NCBI GenBank assembly: GCA_916610825.1
Contig: OU744450.1
Location: 17,724,814 to 17,788,813, forward strand
Origin: Haliclystus octoradiatus
Lineage: Eukaryota; Cnidaria; Staurozoa; Stauromedusae; Haliclystidae
Direction: 5' to 3'
DNA length: 64,000 nucleotides
Both the position numbers and the translations under genes were made by a program. Below, in pieces: positions 12,185-24,005 of this stretch. The notes beneath the pieces were generated by a model. That model searched no databases, had not been told where the DNA came from, and was given only the letters and a program-made list of their open reading frames with translations. Position 1 is the first letter of the stretch. Each line of letters opens with the position of its first letter.

Positions 12185-15060
12185 TTCTCATAAAGAATAT
12201 ATATCAATTAAAAATAAATAAAAATGTGTGATACAATAAAACTTGTTAAAACTTAAAAGTACTTTAAGTCTTTTAAGCTTTTTTAAAAATTTCAATATTA
12301 GCAGCATCACAAACTGTTTGGGGAAGTGAGTTCCATACCACAGGACCCGCAACTGAAAATGACCCATCACCAAACGTTTTACAGCGAGATCTTGGGACTA
12401 TTAATGCAGTACTGACGTTAGAGCGTAATAAGTATGCTGATCTACGATTGTGTTTCAGCTTCAACATTTCAGAAATATATTGTGGGGCTATTCCATTAAG
12501 TGACTTGTAAACCATAACGTCAATCTTGTACATGATACGCTGCTTAATAGGTAACTAATGTAACTGTATGAGCGTTGGAGTGATGTGTGCGTATTTTGGG
12601 ATCAAACAGACAACACGTGCAGCAGCATTTAATACCTTTTGAACCCTTTGTAGCTGATTATTAGGAAGTCCGTAGAAAAGAGCATTGCAATAATCAACAT
12701 GAGAGGTCACAAACGCATGCATATAAGAATTTTGGTTGATGACTCCACCAAATATTTTCGAATTTTCTTGCTGGTATATAAACTTCTGAAGGCTTTGGCA
12801 CAAACTTTCCCAACATGGGCACTCATTCACATTTGATTGTCCATCCAGAAACCTAAGTTTCTTATCTTGTCAATTGGAGAGACATCTATACCTCCAACGT
12901 TTAAGTTTTGAATTGATATTTTCGATAACTGTTGTTTCGAACCGACTATAATAAACTCTGTTTTACTGTCGTTTTTTAGAAGTTTGTGTTGAAGCATCCA
13001 AGCTCTTACATCTTTTATGCATTCCTCCATAGCATTTACAGCTCGATCCTGAGAAGACTGTGATGATTTAAAGGAGATGTATAGCTGTATGTCATCTGCA
13101 TAGGCGTGGATAGACGGAAGATGACGTGAAACGATTTTAAAAAGACCAGAGCTGTACAGAACAAACCAGATTGGTCCAAGGCAGTTACCTTGAGGGACAC
13201 CATACTTCATATCGAATTGGTCCGACTTAATTCCATTAATTGCAACACGGTGTTTTCTTTGCGATATGAATGATGATATCCATTCATGTGTATTTTGAAT
13301 AACTCCAAAATTGTTCTTGAGTAAGTCCAATAGGATTGCATGATCAATGGTGTCAAAAGCGGCGCTGAGGTCCAAGAGCACAAGTAAAGATAGCTCTTGG
13401 TTGTCCATGCTTGAAAGGATATCATTGTTGACTTTAATCAGTGCGGTCTCAGTGGAGTGGAATTGACGATAGGATGACTGTGCAACAGGTTTGGAGAATT
13501 AGCTTTGCAGTGTGGTAGAAGTTGTAAAATCGCTGATTTTTCAGCCGATTTGGCAACAAAAGCAAGATTACAAACGGGGCGAAAACTCGATAATATCAAA
13601 TTAAGTCCAATTTTCTTTAGAAGCGGTAAGACTAAAGAAGTTTTCAATTTTCTGGAACTTGACATTGTTCAAATGACATATTTATCATTGTTGTTATGAT
13701 GGGTGCAATTTCACTACAACATACCTTTAGAAGTTTCGTAGGTAATGGATCCAATTCACAGGTAGCATTGCTAGCACAAATAATTATTGCTTCTACCTCC
13801 TTGATTGTCAATGGTGTAAAAAACGAAAGTTCATGGGCGACATCTTGATGTTCTAAAAGAAGTGGCTCACTCTCCATATGATCAATTTTATCACTGATCG
13901 TATCGATCTTCCTGCAGAAATGATCTCCAAAGTCATTTGCCAAAAGAAATGGATCTTCATGAATTGATAGATTTGTTATACCATCGGCTTTTGTAAGGCT
14001 ATTAATGACATTGAATAGCTTTTTTGAATTTCCATCGCATTGGTTAATAAGATCTGTGTAATAGTTGCGTTTAATATCATTAAGTGAGACACTATACAGA
14101 TTTATCATCACTATAAAGGCTTTCTTGTCTACTTCTAGTCCTGTTGCTATCCTTTTCTTTATAGTTTCCTACGTTTTGCCTTCATACTTTTCAGTTCATT
14201 ATTATACCAAGGCACTTTTGGTCATATTGATATTATCCTAGTTTTCAAAGGAGCATGTTTTTCAAGAATACTTGCTAGTGTATCATCATAGGCATTTGCG
14301 AGCTGGTCAATATCATTCCATGTAGTTGTGTAAAGTGTAGATGATTTAATGTCTGATTTGAATTTAGTGACGTCGATATGCTTGACGCTTCGGTATTGTA
14401 TAGTTTTGGATTCAATGTTTACAGTTGGCATGCTCAAAGCACATTCAATAAAATAGTGGTCAGATAGAAGAGTGGTGCGATGAAGGGAAGTGACTAAAGA
14501 GTCATCATTTGATCTTGTGATAATCAGGTCGAGACAATGGCCAGATGTGTGAGTGGAAAAGTTTACATGTTGAGTCAATCCAAACGTCTATAGTAATTCA
14601 TTGAACATTTTAGCATTATTATTGTTTGGACAATCCATGTGAAAATTGAAATCACCCGTGATGAGTAATAACGCAGATGACATGACCGCTGTTTCCAGAT
14701 AAGATGTAAATTGTTCAATAAAGAGGGCTGGTCAAGAAGGAAGATCAGGCGATGAAGGAGGACGATATATTGCTACAAGTTTGACACGATGCTTTAGTGT
14801 AAAGTTCCATTCCGAATATTCAAATGATGGGAAATTTTTGCTTCAATCAGGTTGATATTACGACAGCTCTTAAACATAACCCCAGTTCCCCCACCATTTC
14901 TGTTGGTTTGTCTTGAGAAATGCTGGAGCATATAGCAGGGTGGAGACAACGAAGCAATGGTGACACAATCAATTTCTTTTAACCCTGTTTCTGTGAACGT
15001 GCATAAATCGACATCTGATGAGATGATATGATATGACCATGAGTATAGGCGTGTTGTTGT
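12185..15060 (-). mobile_element. Non-LTR retrotransposon (CR1/L2-like), degenerate
   Basis: Minus-strand pieces in the expected order. AP endonuclease motifs lie at 15060-14580 (TGDFNFHMD). The EN C-terminus is at 14578-14222 (LLSDHYFIE). A linker is at 14111-13644. The RT is at 13425-12830, with AAFDTIDHAIL (motif A), GVPQGNCLGP (motif B), YADDIQLY (motif C) and NDSKTEF. The tail at 12533-12273 ends in GPVVWNSLP, seen in many marine-invertebrate CR1/L2 copies. Frameshifts and stops split the ORF, so it is not autonomous. YADD is intact. The 5' end is truncated within the endonuclease. Confidence 0.85.
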
Positions 15061-15189
15061 GTTGTTTTCTTGTCCTTGTTTTCATTAAGATGTCATCACA
15101 ATAGGGGTGTACGCCTGAGATGCCAGAAACTGTTATTTCGATATCCTGTTGAAATGCTGCTCAAGACTTATCTAGACTCAATTGGCACA

Positions 15190-15364
15190 TGCTAACTGGC
15201 CCAGTCAATTAGTTTCTGTGATGAAGGCAGTCAATGGACGTGAGGCAGGATCAAGCTCCAGCTGATAGTATGCATTTAAAATGTCTAGATTAGAGAAATA
15301 TTGGTCTTCACCCACACTATCGAATATGTCAGCAATCAGTGGGATTGAATTTGTTTGCCGGGCT
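15190..15364 (-). pseudogene. LTR-retrotransposon reverse transcriptase fragment
   Basis: Minus-strand translation gives IADIFDSVGEDQYFSNLDI, then a YYQLELDPASRPLTAF box, the core of a Ty3/gypsy RT (FSxLDxxxxYxQxxLxPxSxxxTAF). It ends in a stop near 15190. Its other end abuts the LTR element at 15365, whose target duplication GGCT starts here, so the fragment predates that insertion. Confidence 0.65.
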
Positions 15365-15672
15365 TGTAGGAACCTTCCTGAACCATCTAGAACATTCTAG
15401 AACATAGGAGAACCTACATGACTCCCCGCATGACTCACAATGACCATGCATGATCTAGCAGCTTCTAGCATTTATGAAAATAAATGGAAATATAACACTA
15501 TAAATACAGTAAATGAAAACTATGAAAACTATGAGAACTTAATGTACAGTCTACTATCAACATGTCAACTTGGAATTAATATTATTATTCATAAGAAGAA
15601 ATATATCATACAAATCAATTCAAATTACGTTGTTATTATTATTTCTTCAACATAATTCTACAGTTCTCATCA
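15365..15672. repeat. 5' LTR of the non-coding LTR element
   Basis: 308 bp, TG...CA. The last 7 bases (CTCATCA) start a 33-bp unit repeated three times across the LTR/internal boundary (15666-15764). Each unit carries CAATTG(G/C)TCCGTCGA, so the presumed primer-binding site is present in triplicate. Confidence 0.85.
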
Positions 15673-15764
15673 ATTGCTCCGTCGAATTATAAGAACAACT
15701 CATCAATTGGTCCGTCGAAATATAAGAACAACTCATCAATTGGTCCGTCGAATTACAAAAACAA
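15666..15764. repeat. Triplicated LTR-end/primer-site unit (33 bp x 3)
   Basis: Three successive copies of CTCATCAATT(G)-GTCCGTCGA-(A/T)-rich-AAGAACAA. The first begins inside the LTR. Immediately after an LTR end a tRNA-complementary primer site is expected; the TTGGTCCGTCGA core is the candidate. Confidence 0.7.
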
Positions 15765-15954
15765 CTAATTATGAATAATCTTCAAGACTTTACAACATAA
15801 TTTAAAATCTGAAAGTATTTTATTACAACATGGAATTGAACACAACATTTTATTCACTACCGCGGAATCAAAACAATATAACTAGATTGATTTTCACACT
15901 GAAGAACAATAGCATTTTACGAAACTAATCAAAACACACAGAAAACACAAGAAA

Positions 15955-16015
15955 TGGAACTAAACACAAGAAATGGAACTAAACACAAGAAATGGAACTA
16001 AACAAAAGAGTGGAA
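15955..16015. repeat. 20-bp tandem repeat (AAACACAAGAAATGGAACTA)
   Basis: About three perfect copies inside the LTR element, followed by diverged ones to about 16080. Confidence 0.7.
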
Positions 16016-16354
16016 CTATGGAATTACACACGAGAAATGGAAATAAACACAAGAAATGGAACCAACCACAAGGAATTGGATTACCCAAAACTGAAGAGAC
16101 TGAACTAAAAAAGTAAGATTTTAAAATACTGAACATAAACCATTGAACATTTCAACATTTTGGAACTTTAAAATACTGAACATAAACCATTGAACATTCC
16201 AACATTTTGGAACTTTTAAATATTGAACACTAAACATTGGACATTCCAACATCATAAAACTTTTAAATATTGTAACATTCAACATTCAACTAAGAACATT
16301 GAAACACAATGAACACACTAAGAATACTAAACGAACTAAGAAACACAGAAGAAT

Positions 16355-16580
16355 AAGCAACAACTCAAGAAAATACTGAATTAATCAAGAACACAAGAAT
16401 AAGCAACAACTCAAGAAAATACTGATCTAATCAAGCACACAAGAATAAGCAACAACTCAAGAAAATATTGAATTCATCAAACACACAAGAATAAGCAACA
16501 ACTCAAGAAAATACTGAACTAATCAAACACACAAGAATAAGCAATAAACTCAAGAAAATACTGAATTCATCAAACTCACA
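16355..16580. repeat. 46-bp tandem repeat, about five copies
   Basis: Each unit contains ACACAAGAATAAGCAACAA, then CTCAAGAAAATACTGAA. Neighbouring units differ by a few bases and there are no unique spacers, so this is a minisatellite and not a CRISPR-like array. Confidence 0.8.
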
Positions 16581-16937
16581 AGCAAAAAATATGACTATAA
16601 AAGAAACATTGAAGATTACCAAGCTCATAGAAGAAACTGAAATTAAACCAAATATAACACTTGTATGAAAATTTCTTTTTCTGAAAATCCAAAGCAATTA
16701 AACAAATTGGTATGCACCAAAATTGTAATGAATTTTCTCATTAACTGTTATGCAATTAGTCTATAAGCATATCTAAAACCTTCATTAATAGCTTCTACTA
16801 TACCGTAATTACTTACATTTATATTTACATACATTTATTACTTACAATTTAGCATATATTAAAGCATTAATCTTTATCATTTTTAGCCTATATCATGCAT
16901 TTTTATTTATGGCTCCGCCATCTGGCGGGGGGAGCTA

Positions 16938-17234
16938 TGTAGGAGCCTTCCTGAACCATCTAGAACATTCTAGAACCTACATGACTCCCCGCATGACTCA
17001 CAATGACCATGCATGATCTAGCAGCTTCTAGCATTTATGAAAATAAATGGAAATATAACACTATAAATACAGTAAATGAAAACTATGAAAACTATGAGAA
17101 CTTAATGTACAGTCTACTATCAACATGTCAACTTGGAATTAATATTATTATTCATAAGAAGAATATACCATACAAATCAATTCAACCTACGTTGTTATTA
17201 TTATTTCTTCAACATAATTCTACAGTTCTCATCA
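16938..17234. repeat. 3' LTR of the non-coding LTR element
   Basis: 297 bp, near-identical to 15365-15672 apart from a 10-bp deletion and scattered substitutions. It starts right after the purine tract at 16926-16935. Confidence 0.85.
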
Positions 17235-18755
17235 GGCTAAGTCATTGTTCAAACAACCTTTGAAATCAAAAGTTACTCTTGAATACACAAGAAATCGCAA
17301 AATTGAAATCCAGATACTCTCATTTGATGCTGTACTTGGCTATAATAAGGATGGTTTACTGATAAAGTTAGGCTGTCAGAATTTCCGGAGCTATATTAAT
17401 TTTATAAAGAGTTATGCATATACCTTTTAGATCATGGTCTGCTATACTATGGACATTTAGCTTCTAGCAAACCATTCCCAAAACATTCACATAACATCAA
17501 TGCGTCTGGGCTTGCCCCAACAAAGGCATTATCTTTAAAACCAATAATCCACATATTCTTACTTTGAAATTCTTTATGTTTGGCACTCACTACATCGTCA
17601 TACTTTTTTATGGCCCCACTTTTCATTTAATATCGTATGCTAGTGCAGGTAGCTGTAAATTAGTTGTATTGCTAGCGACAACAGATTTATTAAGGGATGC
17701 CAACAGAAGCTTTATTATGAAATTTGATCCATGTATCTATTTTTGTCATTACTCTATAAGTAGAATTGGAAGCAGTAATACGCCCAACTCTCTGATCCCT
17801 CTAATCAGAACATTCACTGTGAAGTCTTGTCGAACCACTAAATTAACTTCATCTTATGAAAACATACATGTAGTTGTATAATTATATCATTATAATTATC
17901 ATCAACAGAATGGATAACTTATAAAGTAGAAGGTGGATGACAGGGTAACGCAAATTCTTCATGATCAACACTGATGTCATGTTCATGCTGGTAATCACAG
18001 TTCACATGAAAGTTAACATAAGAGATGAAACATGCTGTCGGTGCACCTGCTGATAGTGTACACATTAAAGATGCTTTAAATAGTATGTAGGTGGTGGTAC
18101 ATTTACTTTTACAAACTCACTCTTTTGCTTTGTATTGAGAGTTGTGCTGCAGATTTCTTACTGTAATTTGGCTTTTTTATACTAACATCTTTGGATCAAC
18201 CCCTTTTTTAGTTTTACCAAAGGTATTCCAATTAAACTAAGCTGACGTAGCTGAATTTTTGAAAAATCCCTTGAATCAGAAATTTTCAACTTTGGAAAGT
18301 AACACACCAACATGATTACATGTAGATCCAAGTCTGAAATATAATAATGTAGATCGATGAATGCAATCTTAATCTGAATAGTTTATGTATGCCATGAGGA
18401 ATAACTGAGGTATTTATCACTTTAATACAAATACGAAAGAATAATTTAGCCTGGTAAAATAGTATGATTATACCATTCTATAAACATTCAGTATGATAGT
18501 TAGACTAAAAACTGAATGTATTAGAGGGTCAGAAACTGTTCAGCTTACACAGAGTGATTCCAATATTTAATTTTATTTCAAATTCAATGGCTATTTTACT
18601 TACCCAATGCAGTATATGCTGAGGCAACTGAGCCAGTCAACTTTTCAGCAGCAACCCAAACATCGTGAGGTACATTGCTTACACTTTTAGAAGGGGTACA
18701 CTTGGCTTTCAAAAAGCAATATCGATAAGATGGAGATATTTCATGGTAAAATACC
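17235..18755 (-). pseudogene. SWIM zinc finger / YqaJ-exonuclease gene, 3' part, broken
   Basis: Minus strand. Exon 18755-18604 reads FYHEISPSYRYC, then FLKAKCTPSKS, then PHDVWVAAEKLTGSV, and ends at a perfect donor (GTAAGT at 18603-18598). This is the region just before and into the SWIM finger in a widespread invertebrate family. Near 18260-18170 a frame gives NWNTFGKTKKGVDPKML, like the linker that follows SWIM. At 17640-17235 a YqaJ nuclease core appears: FVGASPDALMLCECFGNG, LLEAKCP, then after stops HPYYSQVQHQM and CDF. These are the SPDG, ExK and HPYYxQVQ boxes. Several in-frame stops mean it is dead. The left end is cut by the LTR element. The 5' part is at 32689-33255, separated by a 13.9-kb transposon. 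Confidence 0.7.
18747..18755. repeat. Left target-site duplication TAAAATACC
   Basis: Identical to 32689-32697. Lies within the coding frame of the split SWIM/YqaJ exon. Confidence 0.85.
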
Positions 18756-18826
18756 ACAAGTTGCTGCTCGCAGCACATCAACTCCGTCCCAGCCTCCTCA
18801 ATTTCACTGCGTTAGCGCGTTCTCGT

Positions 18827-19091
18827 TGTGGTAGTTTAACATAATTACTGCACCAATAGCAGTTTCAATACATATAATAATATCGATAGTAGTTCTATTT
18901 ACATTCATCTTAACCAATATAATCTACATTGTAAACAGCTAACTTACGTGATCATTCACATATAATCCTATCCGTTCTCTCTGTATAGTTTCCGATATAT
19001 ATTCATAATAAACCATTCCTTCGTTGCTTGTTACTGCAACTACACGTCTCTTCTCTGTCTGAGTATAATCCTTTATTCTCATACTATTACA
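18827..19091 (+). repeat. Gypsy 5' LTR (265 bp)
   Basis: TG...CA direct repeat, paired with 23663-23927. The untranslated leader 19092-19212 follows. Confidence 0.95.
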
Positions 19092-19212
19092 TGGCGCAGT
19101 TGATATTCAAGTTATTACAAGTTTAATAAATATTCCGTCGCGGGTCATCCATTGTTTATCGTTCATTCTTGAGATTTTCGTTTATTTACATCGTCGCTAA
19201 ATACATTTCATA

Positions 19213-22200
19213 ATGCCAAATAGTCCAAGTAAAGCAACACAAAAGTTGAAATCAAAACTCCAAGAAGAAACACGTCTTCGTGAAGCGTTAGAAACAAGAC
19301 TTCGTGCACTAGAAGAGAACAACGACCGCTCACAATCACCAACAAGCCATCACACCGAAGCCGAATCAACAACAACAATAGATAATCAAGCTGATGTGCT
19401 GTCTCTTCTAACAACTGTCTTAAAACAACAGCAAGAACAGCAAAACGCTATCCAAGAATCACAGCAACATGCATTTCAAGAAGCTCTCAATAGCCTTGTC
19501 ACAAATTTACCACAAGGTTCAACAAGACAAGATGGCGACGACCGAACTCCAAGTAGAGGCGCTGCCAAACGCATGGACGTACCGAAGCTGAAATCACCAA
19601 CATCATTAACGTTATCAGCATTTCGTGACTGGACAGAACGTTTTCTTGGATACAGTGAAGCTACAAGGATACGTCACGATTGTAATTTACTTGCTCGAAG
19701 AAGTATTCTTCGCTCCGCCATTGATGAAGATTGGTCGCAATTGTGGACTGGCAGTGTTCTAGACATAAAGGAGACCGACGACATCGATGACATCATACAA
19801 AAGATGGGAGAATACCTCAGACGTCAAAGGAATCCCCTTTTGGACAGAAAGGAATTTCACCTTCGCAGTCAACACACAGGTCAGACCGTTGATCAGTACT
19901 GTGCCGCCCTCAGATTGATCGAAGAGAGCTGTGGGTTTCCCCCTACCGAGGCATGCCCTCATTGTCAACTAGACACCGGATTTTCTCAAATCTACCGGGA
20001 TGACAGAATCAGAGACAGATTAATTTGTGGCATTCAAGATAGTGCCACACAACAAAAGGTTTTGGCAGAATCTTTTACTTCTCTCACCCTCCAGAAGACA
20101 CTAGATATTTGCACAGCTCAAGAGTCTAGCAAAAGCACCCAGAGCAAACTCTCCCAGCCCAAACCTTCCACAGTTCAAGCTGTCAGTTCTGGGAAATCCA
20201 AATCCAAACGTAAACAATCGAGTAAGACTTCACAACCACAACAACAGTCTAACTCCCAGTCTAAGCCAAGTGGGAAATGTAATTTCTGTGGGAAAAACAC
20301 CCATCCCCGCCCTGAATGTCCCGCTAAGGAAGCCCAGTGTTCCTTTTGTGGTTTAGTTGGACATTATCAAGTGGTTTGTCGCAAAAAAGCACAAGCTGCT
20401 GTGCAACAATCAAAGTCACAGAATCATATTTACCTTGGAAATATTGCAATGTCTTCTGAGACTATCTCATTACCAACCACCACTTATCGGAGTACCTCCC
20501 CATTGAATTGGTTACCCGATAGTGGTGCAGCCTGTGATGTTATCAGCCGATTCACTCTAGCCCACCTAGACCCTGATTTAGAACTGAACTTATACCCTCC
20601 TTCAGAAGAATTGTTTACGGCAGACAAGTGCAAATTGCCCGTAATCGGTACATGTCCCATGAAACTATCTCATGGGGACCATAGTTATGCCTGCAATGTC
20701 TATGTAGTCGAGGAGTTGAATGCACCACTCTTAAGTAAACATGGTTGTATAGCCCTTGGAATTCTCCCTCCCAGTTGGCCCCATCATGTCTCAGCCGTTT
20801 CTCTCAGTCCTTCCACTGCCCAGAACACTGTACCAATGGAAGGTCCTGATGTCAACCCTAACCCTTCCTCTGAGATCCCTGATCTTATCAGTGAGTTTCC
20901 TACGGTTTTTAATCTAGACGGACCCCTCTCCCCTATGTCTGGTCCTCCAATGTCTATTGAATTGGAGCCAAATGCCATCCCTGTCAAGAGGTACAAGGCC
21001 TACACCGTCCCCTTCCACTGGCAAGAGTCAGTCCAAACCCAGTTATCCTCAATGGTCAGCAAAGGTGTCATTGAGAAGGTTCCCCTCGGAGAGTCCCCTT
21101 CATGGATCCACCCCATGGTCGTCGTCCCTAAGAAGAATTCCAACGAACCTAGAATAACTGTCGATTTGACTGCCCTGAACCGTTTTGTCAAACGTCCCGG
21201 GTACCCAGCAAAGGTCCCACGAGAGGAAATTTCACAAATACCTCCTGGTATGAAATATTTCACTACCCTAGATGCCCGCCATGGGTACTGGCAAGTTGCC
21301 CTCTCCCCAGAAAGCCGGCACTTGACTACCTTTATTACTCCTTGGGGTTGTTATCGTTTTTTACGCAATGTTATGGGTTTGAGTAGTGCAGGCGATGAAC
21401 ACAACCGACGTGGTGACGAAGCTCTGGCTGGCATCACCAACCTTCGCAAAATTGTTGAAGACGTTGTCATCTACGACCGTGATCTGGCAACCCATCTGGC
21501 ACGTGTCCGTGAAGTTCTAACCCGCTGTTCAGCACATGGCATCACACTCAATCCAAAGAAGATGTTCCTGGCCCAACCTTCTGTCTCTTGGTGTGGCTAT
21601 CAACTGTCCTCATCTGGCTACACTGTCACTCCAAACCTGGTAGACGCACTTCAAAAGTTTCCTGTTCCTGGCACTCGCAGTGACTTGCGTTCGTTCTGTG
21701 GCCTGGTACAACAGTTTGAGACGTTCACTCCAGATATAGCTGAGATCTCACAACCACTAAGAGCACTCTTGAGCACAAAGCAGAATTTTGTCTGGGAAGG
21801 TGCACATCAACAAGCCTTTGAGAAACTCATCTCTGTCCTGACAAGTCCACGTATCCTGTGTGCATTTGATCATCAGGCACATCTACGCCTTGAAACAGAT
21901 GCTGCTCAGTCAAAAGGACTTGGGTATGCTCTTTGGTGTGAACAACCTAATGGCTCTTGGAAACTTCTCCAATGTGGGTCTCGATACGTCACTGACGCTG
22001 AAAGTCGTTACTCTGCGACTGAAATTGAACTTTGTGCTGTGGTCTGGGCTGTCCAAAAATGTCATCTGTTCCTCCGTGGTACAACCTTTGAATTAGTGGT
22101 CGATCACAAACCGTTAATTTCTATCATCAACGCTAAGACACTCAGTGACATCCCAAGCAATCGTCTGATTCGTCTAAAAGAAAAGTTATCAAGCTACCAA

Positions 22201-23637
22201 CTCACTGCTGTTTGGCGTGCGGGAATCAAGCACACCGTAGTCGATGTATTTTCTCGCTTTCCGGTATCACCAGCTGATCCTGAAGATGATATCAAACAAC
22301 ATCAATCATCAAATTTCTCAGCCATCGCATCCATTACCTCATCCTCTGTTGAAGATGCTCATCTGACTCGCCTCCGTACTGAAGCCAAAGTGGATCAAGT
22401 GTACCTCAAGCTTCACTCTCAATTAAGGTGTGGCTTTCCTTCGGACAAGTCCAACCTAGATGACAGCCTCCATCCATATTGATCTGTTCGACATGATCTT
22501 TCACTTCTGGATGATGACATTGTACTATTCAAAGATCGTCTGGTGATCCCAATCGCACTACGTCCTGGCATCCTTGCTGACCTTCATGCAGCTCACCTGG
22601 GGCGCGACCGCACCCTTGCTCATGCCCGTCAATGTGTTTTCTGGCCTGGCATTACCAACGATGTTGTTACTTTGGTCCGTGAATGTTCAGCTTGTGCAGA
22701 ACGGTTACCTTCATTGGGTAAAGAGCCACTACTACAAGATTTACCTCCATCACGTCCTGGTGAGTGTATTTCTGCTGACTTGTTCCAACATTCTGGTATT
22801 GACTTCCTAGTTATTACTGATAAGTATAGTGGTTGGCCAATGGTTGTGAATTGTGGTCGTGGTACCGACACAGATGACGTCATCCAAGTGTTCTTGGCCT
22901 GGCTATGCACAATGGGTGTACCTGTCCGTCTCACATCTGATGGTGGTCCTCAATTTAGCAGTCATAAATTCAAGTCATTTTGTCAAGAGTGGGGGATCCA
23001 TCACGATCCATCCTCTCCTTATCACCATATTGCCAACGGTCACGCAGAAGCCGCTGTCAAGGCAATGAAGTCTATTGTGATCAAGACGACCACCAACGGC
23101 AAGCTTCATACCTCTGAATTTTATAATGCATTACTGGAGTATCGCAACACTCCACGCAATGATGGCTTGAGCCCTGCTCAACGTTTGTTTGGTAAGCCTG
23201 TGCGCACTCGATTACCAATCAATCCAGCTAAATTCACTGTGGACATAAAAGCTCTACTTGAAGAAGCAGATAAAAAATCACTCACTTTGAAGGCAAAAGC
23301 AAAGCGTCAGTACGATCTCCACTCTCGCAACCTTTGTCCTCTGGCTCAGGGTGATGTTGTTCGGATTCAAGATCCAATCTCTCATCGTTGGGACAAAATC
23401 GCTGAAGTCATTTCAATCAATGATAGACACCGTAGCTATTGTGTTAAATCAGAAAGTGGTCGGGTGTATTGGCGAAACCGTCGTTTCCTTCGTCATTATT
23501 ATGGTCCTGCATCAACCTCATCCCCAGATGATGTCACATCTCAACCAGATCCAGATGTCGATCAATCAGATTCAGATGTAGACCAACCAAGACGCAGCAC
23601 TCGAATCACCCACCCACCTAAGCGCCTTGACTTATGA
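19213..23637 (+). CDS. Gypsy gag-pol polyprotein, one in-frame TGA
   Basis: Single frame of 1474 codons interrupted only by TGA at 22480-22482; the frame is the same before and after it. Gag has a coiled, Gln-rich N-terminus and two CCHC knuckles (CNFCGKNTHPRPEC near residue 356 and CSFCGLVGHYQVVC near 376). Protease: DSGA near residue 436. RT: LDARHGYWQVAL, RNVMGLSSAGDE, and IVEDVVIYD at 747, where the usual (V/Y)xDD reads VED. RNase H: LETDAAQ (D896), SATEIEL, VVDHKPL. Integrase after the stop: HHCC finger (HLGRDRTLAHAR, CSAC), then the DDE triad in ISADLFQ, TSDGGPQF and NGHAEAAV. The tail is acidic with PPKRLDL. The stop context (PY-stop-SVRHDL) suggests a TGG to TGA change. Confidence 0.93.
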
Positions 23638-23650
23638 ATCACAAGCGCTC

Positions 23651-23662
23651 CAAAGGGGGGCA
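23651..23662 (+). promoter_or_regulatory. Gypsy polypurine tract
   Basis: CAAAGGGGGGCA immediately before the 3' LTR; the primer for plus-strand DNA synthesis in this class. Confidence 0.8.
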
Positions 23663-23927
23663 TGTGGTAGTTTAACATAATTACTGCACCAATAGCAGTT
23701 TCAATACATATAATAATATCGATAGTAGTTCTATTTACATTCATCTTAACCAATATAATCTACATTGTAAACAGCTAACTTACGTGATCATTCACATATA
23801 ATCCTATCCGTTCTCTCTGTATAGTTTCCGATATATATTCATAATAAACCATTCCTTCGTTGCTTGTTACTGCAACTACACGTCTCTTCTCTGTCTGAGT
23901 ATAATACTTTATTCTCATACTATTACA
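23663..23927 (+). repeat. Gypsy 3' LTR (265 bp)
   Basis: Identical to the 5' LTR except for one base at 23906. Confidence 0.95.
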
Positions 23928-24005
23928 CTCGTGACTTTACGTTCTTTCTTTCTCAAACTGACAATTCACGCAACTACATCCATCACGTTCAACTACATTC
24001 GCGTT

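Larger units (their letters stand above)
15365..17234. mobile_element. Non-autonomous LTR element (TRIM/LARD type), no coding capacity
   Basis: Two direct terminal repeats beginning TGTAGG and ending CTCATCA lie at 15365-15672 (308 bp) and 16938-17234 (297 bp). They differ mainly by a 10-bp indel near 15405. The element is flanked by GGCT at 15361-15364 and 17235-17238, a probable 4-bp target duplication. A purine-rich tract, GGCGGGGGGAG, precedes the 3' LTR. The internal 1.27 kb has no ORF and consists largely of tandem repeats. It must rely on an unrelated autonomous element. Confidence 0.85.
18827..23927 (+). mobile_element. Ty3/gypsy LTR retrotransposon, nearly intact, young
   Basis: LTRs of 265 bp at both ends begin TGTGGTAG and end ATTACA, differing at a single base (C at 19070, A at 23906). 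The 5-bp target duplication CTCGT is at 18822-18826 and 23928-23932. The presumed primer site starts at 19092 (TGGCGCAGTTG), and the polypurine tract is CAAAGGGGGG at 23651-23660. One gag-pol frame spans 19213-23637 with one stop. It sits inside the left TIR of the 13.9-kb transposon; the right TIR shows the uninterrupted site. Confidence 0.95.

Noticed and set aside
16355-16580. Regularly spaced 46-bp repeats that look CRISPR-like
   Set aside because: No unique spacers, no cas genes, clearly eukaryotic context, and the repeats lie inside an LTR element: a minisatellite.
20784-21263. Antisense open frames within the gypsy gag-pol region
   Set aside because: Shadows of the sense frame; no motifs or splice signals.
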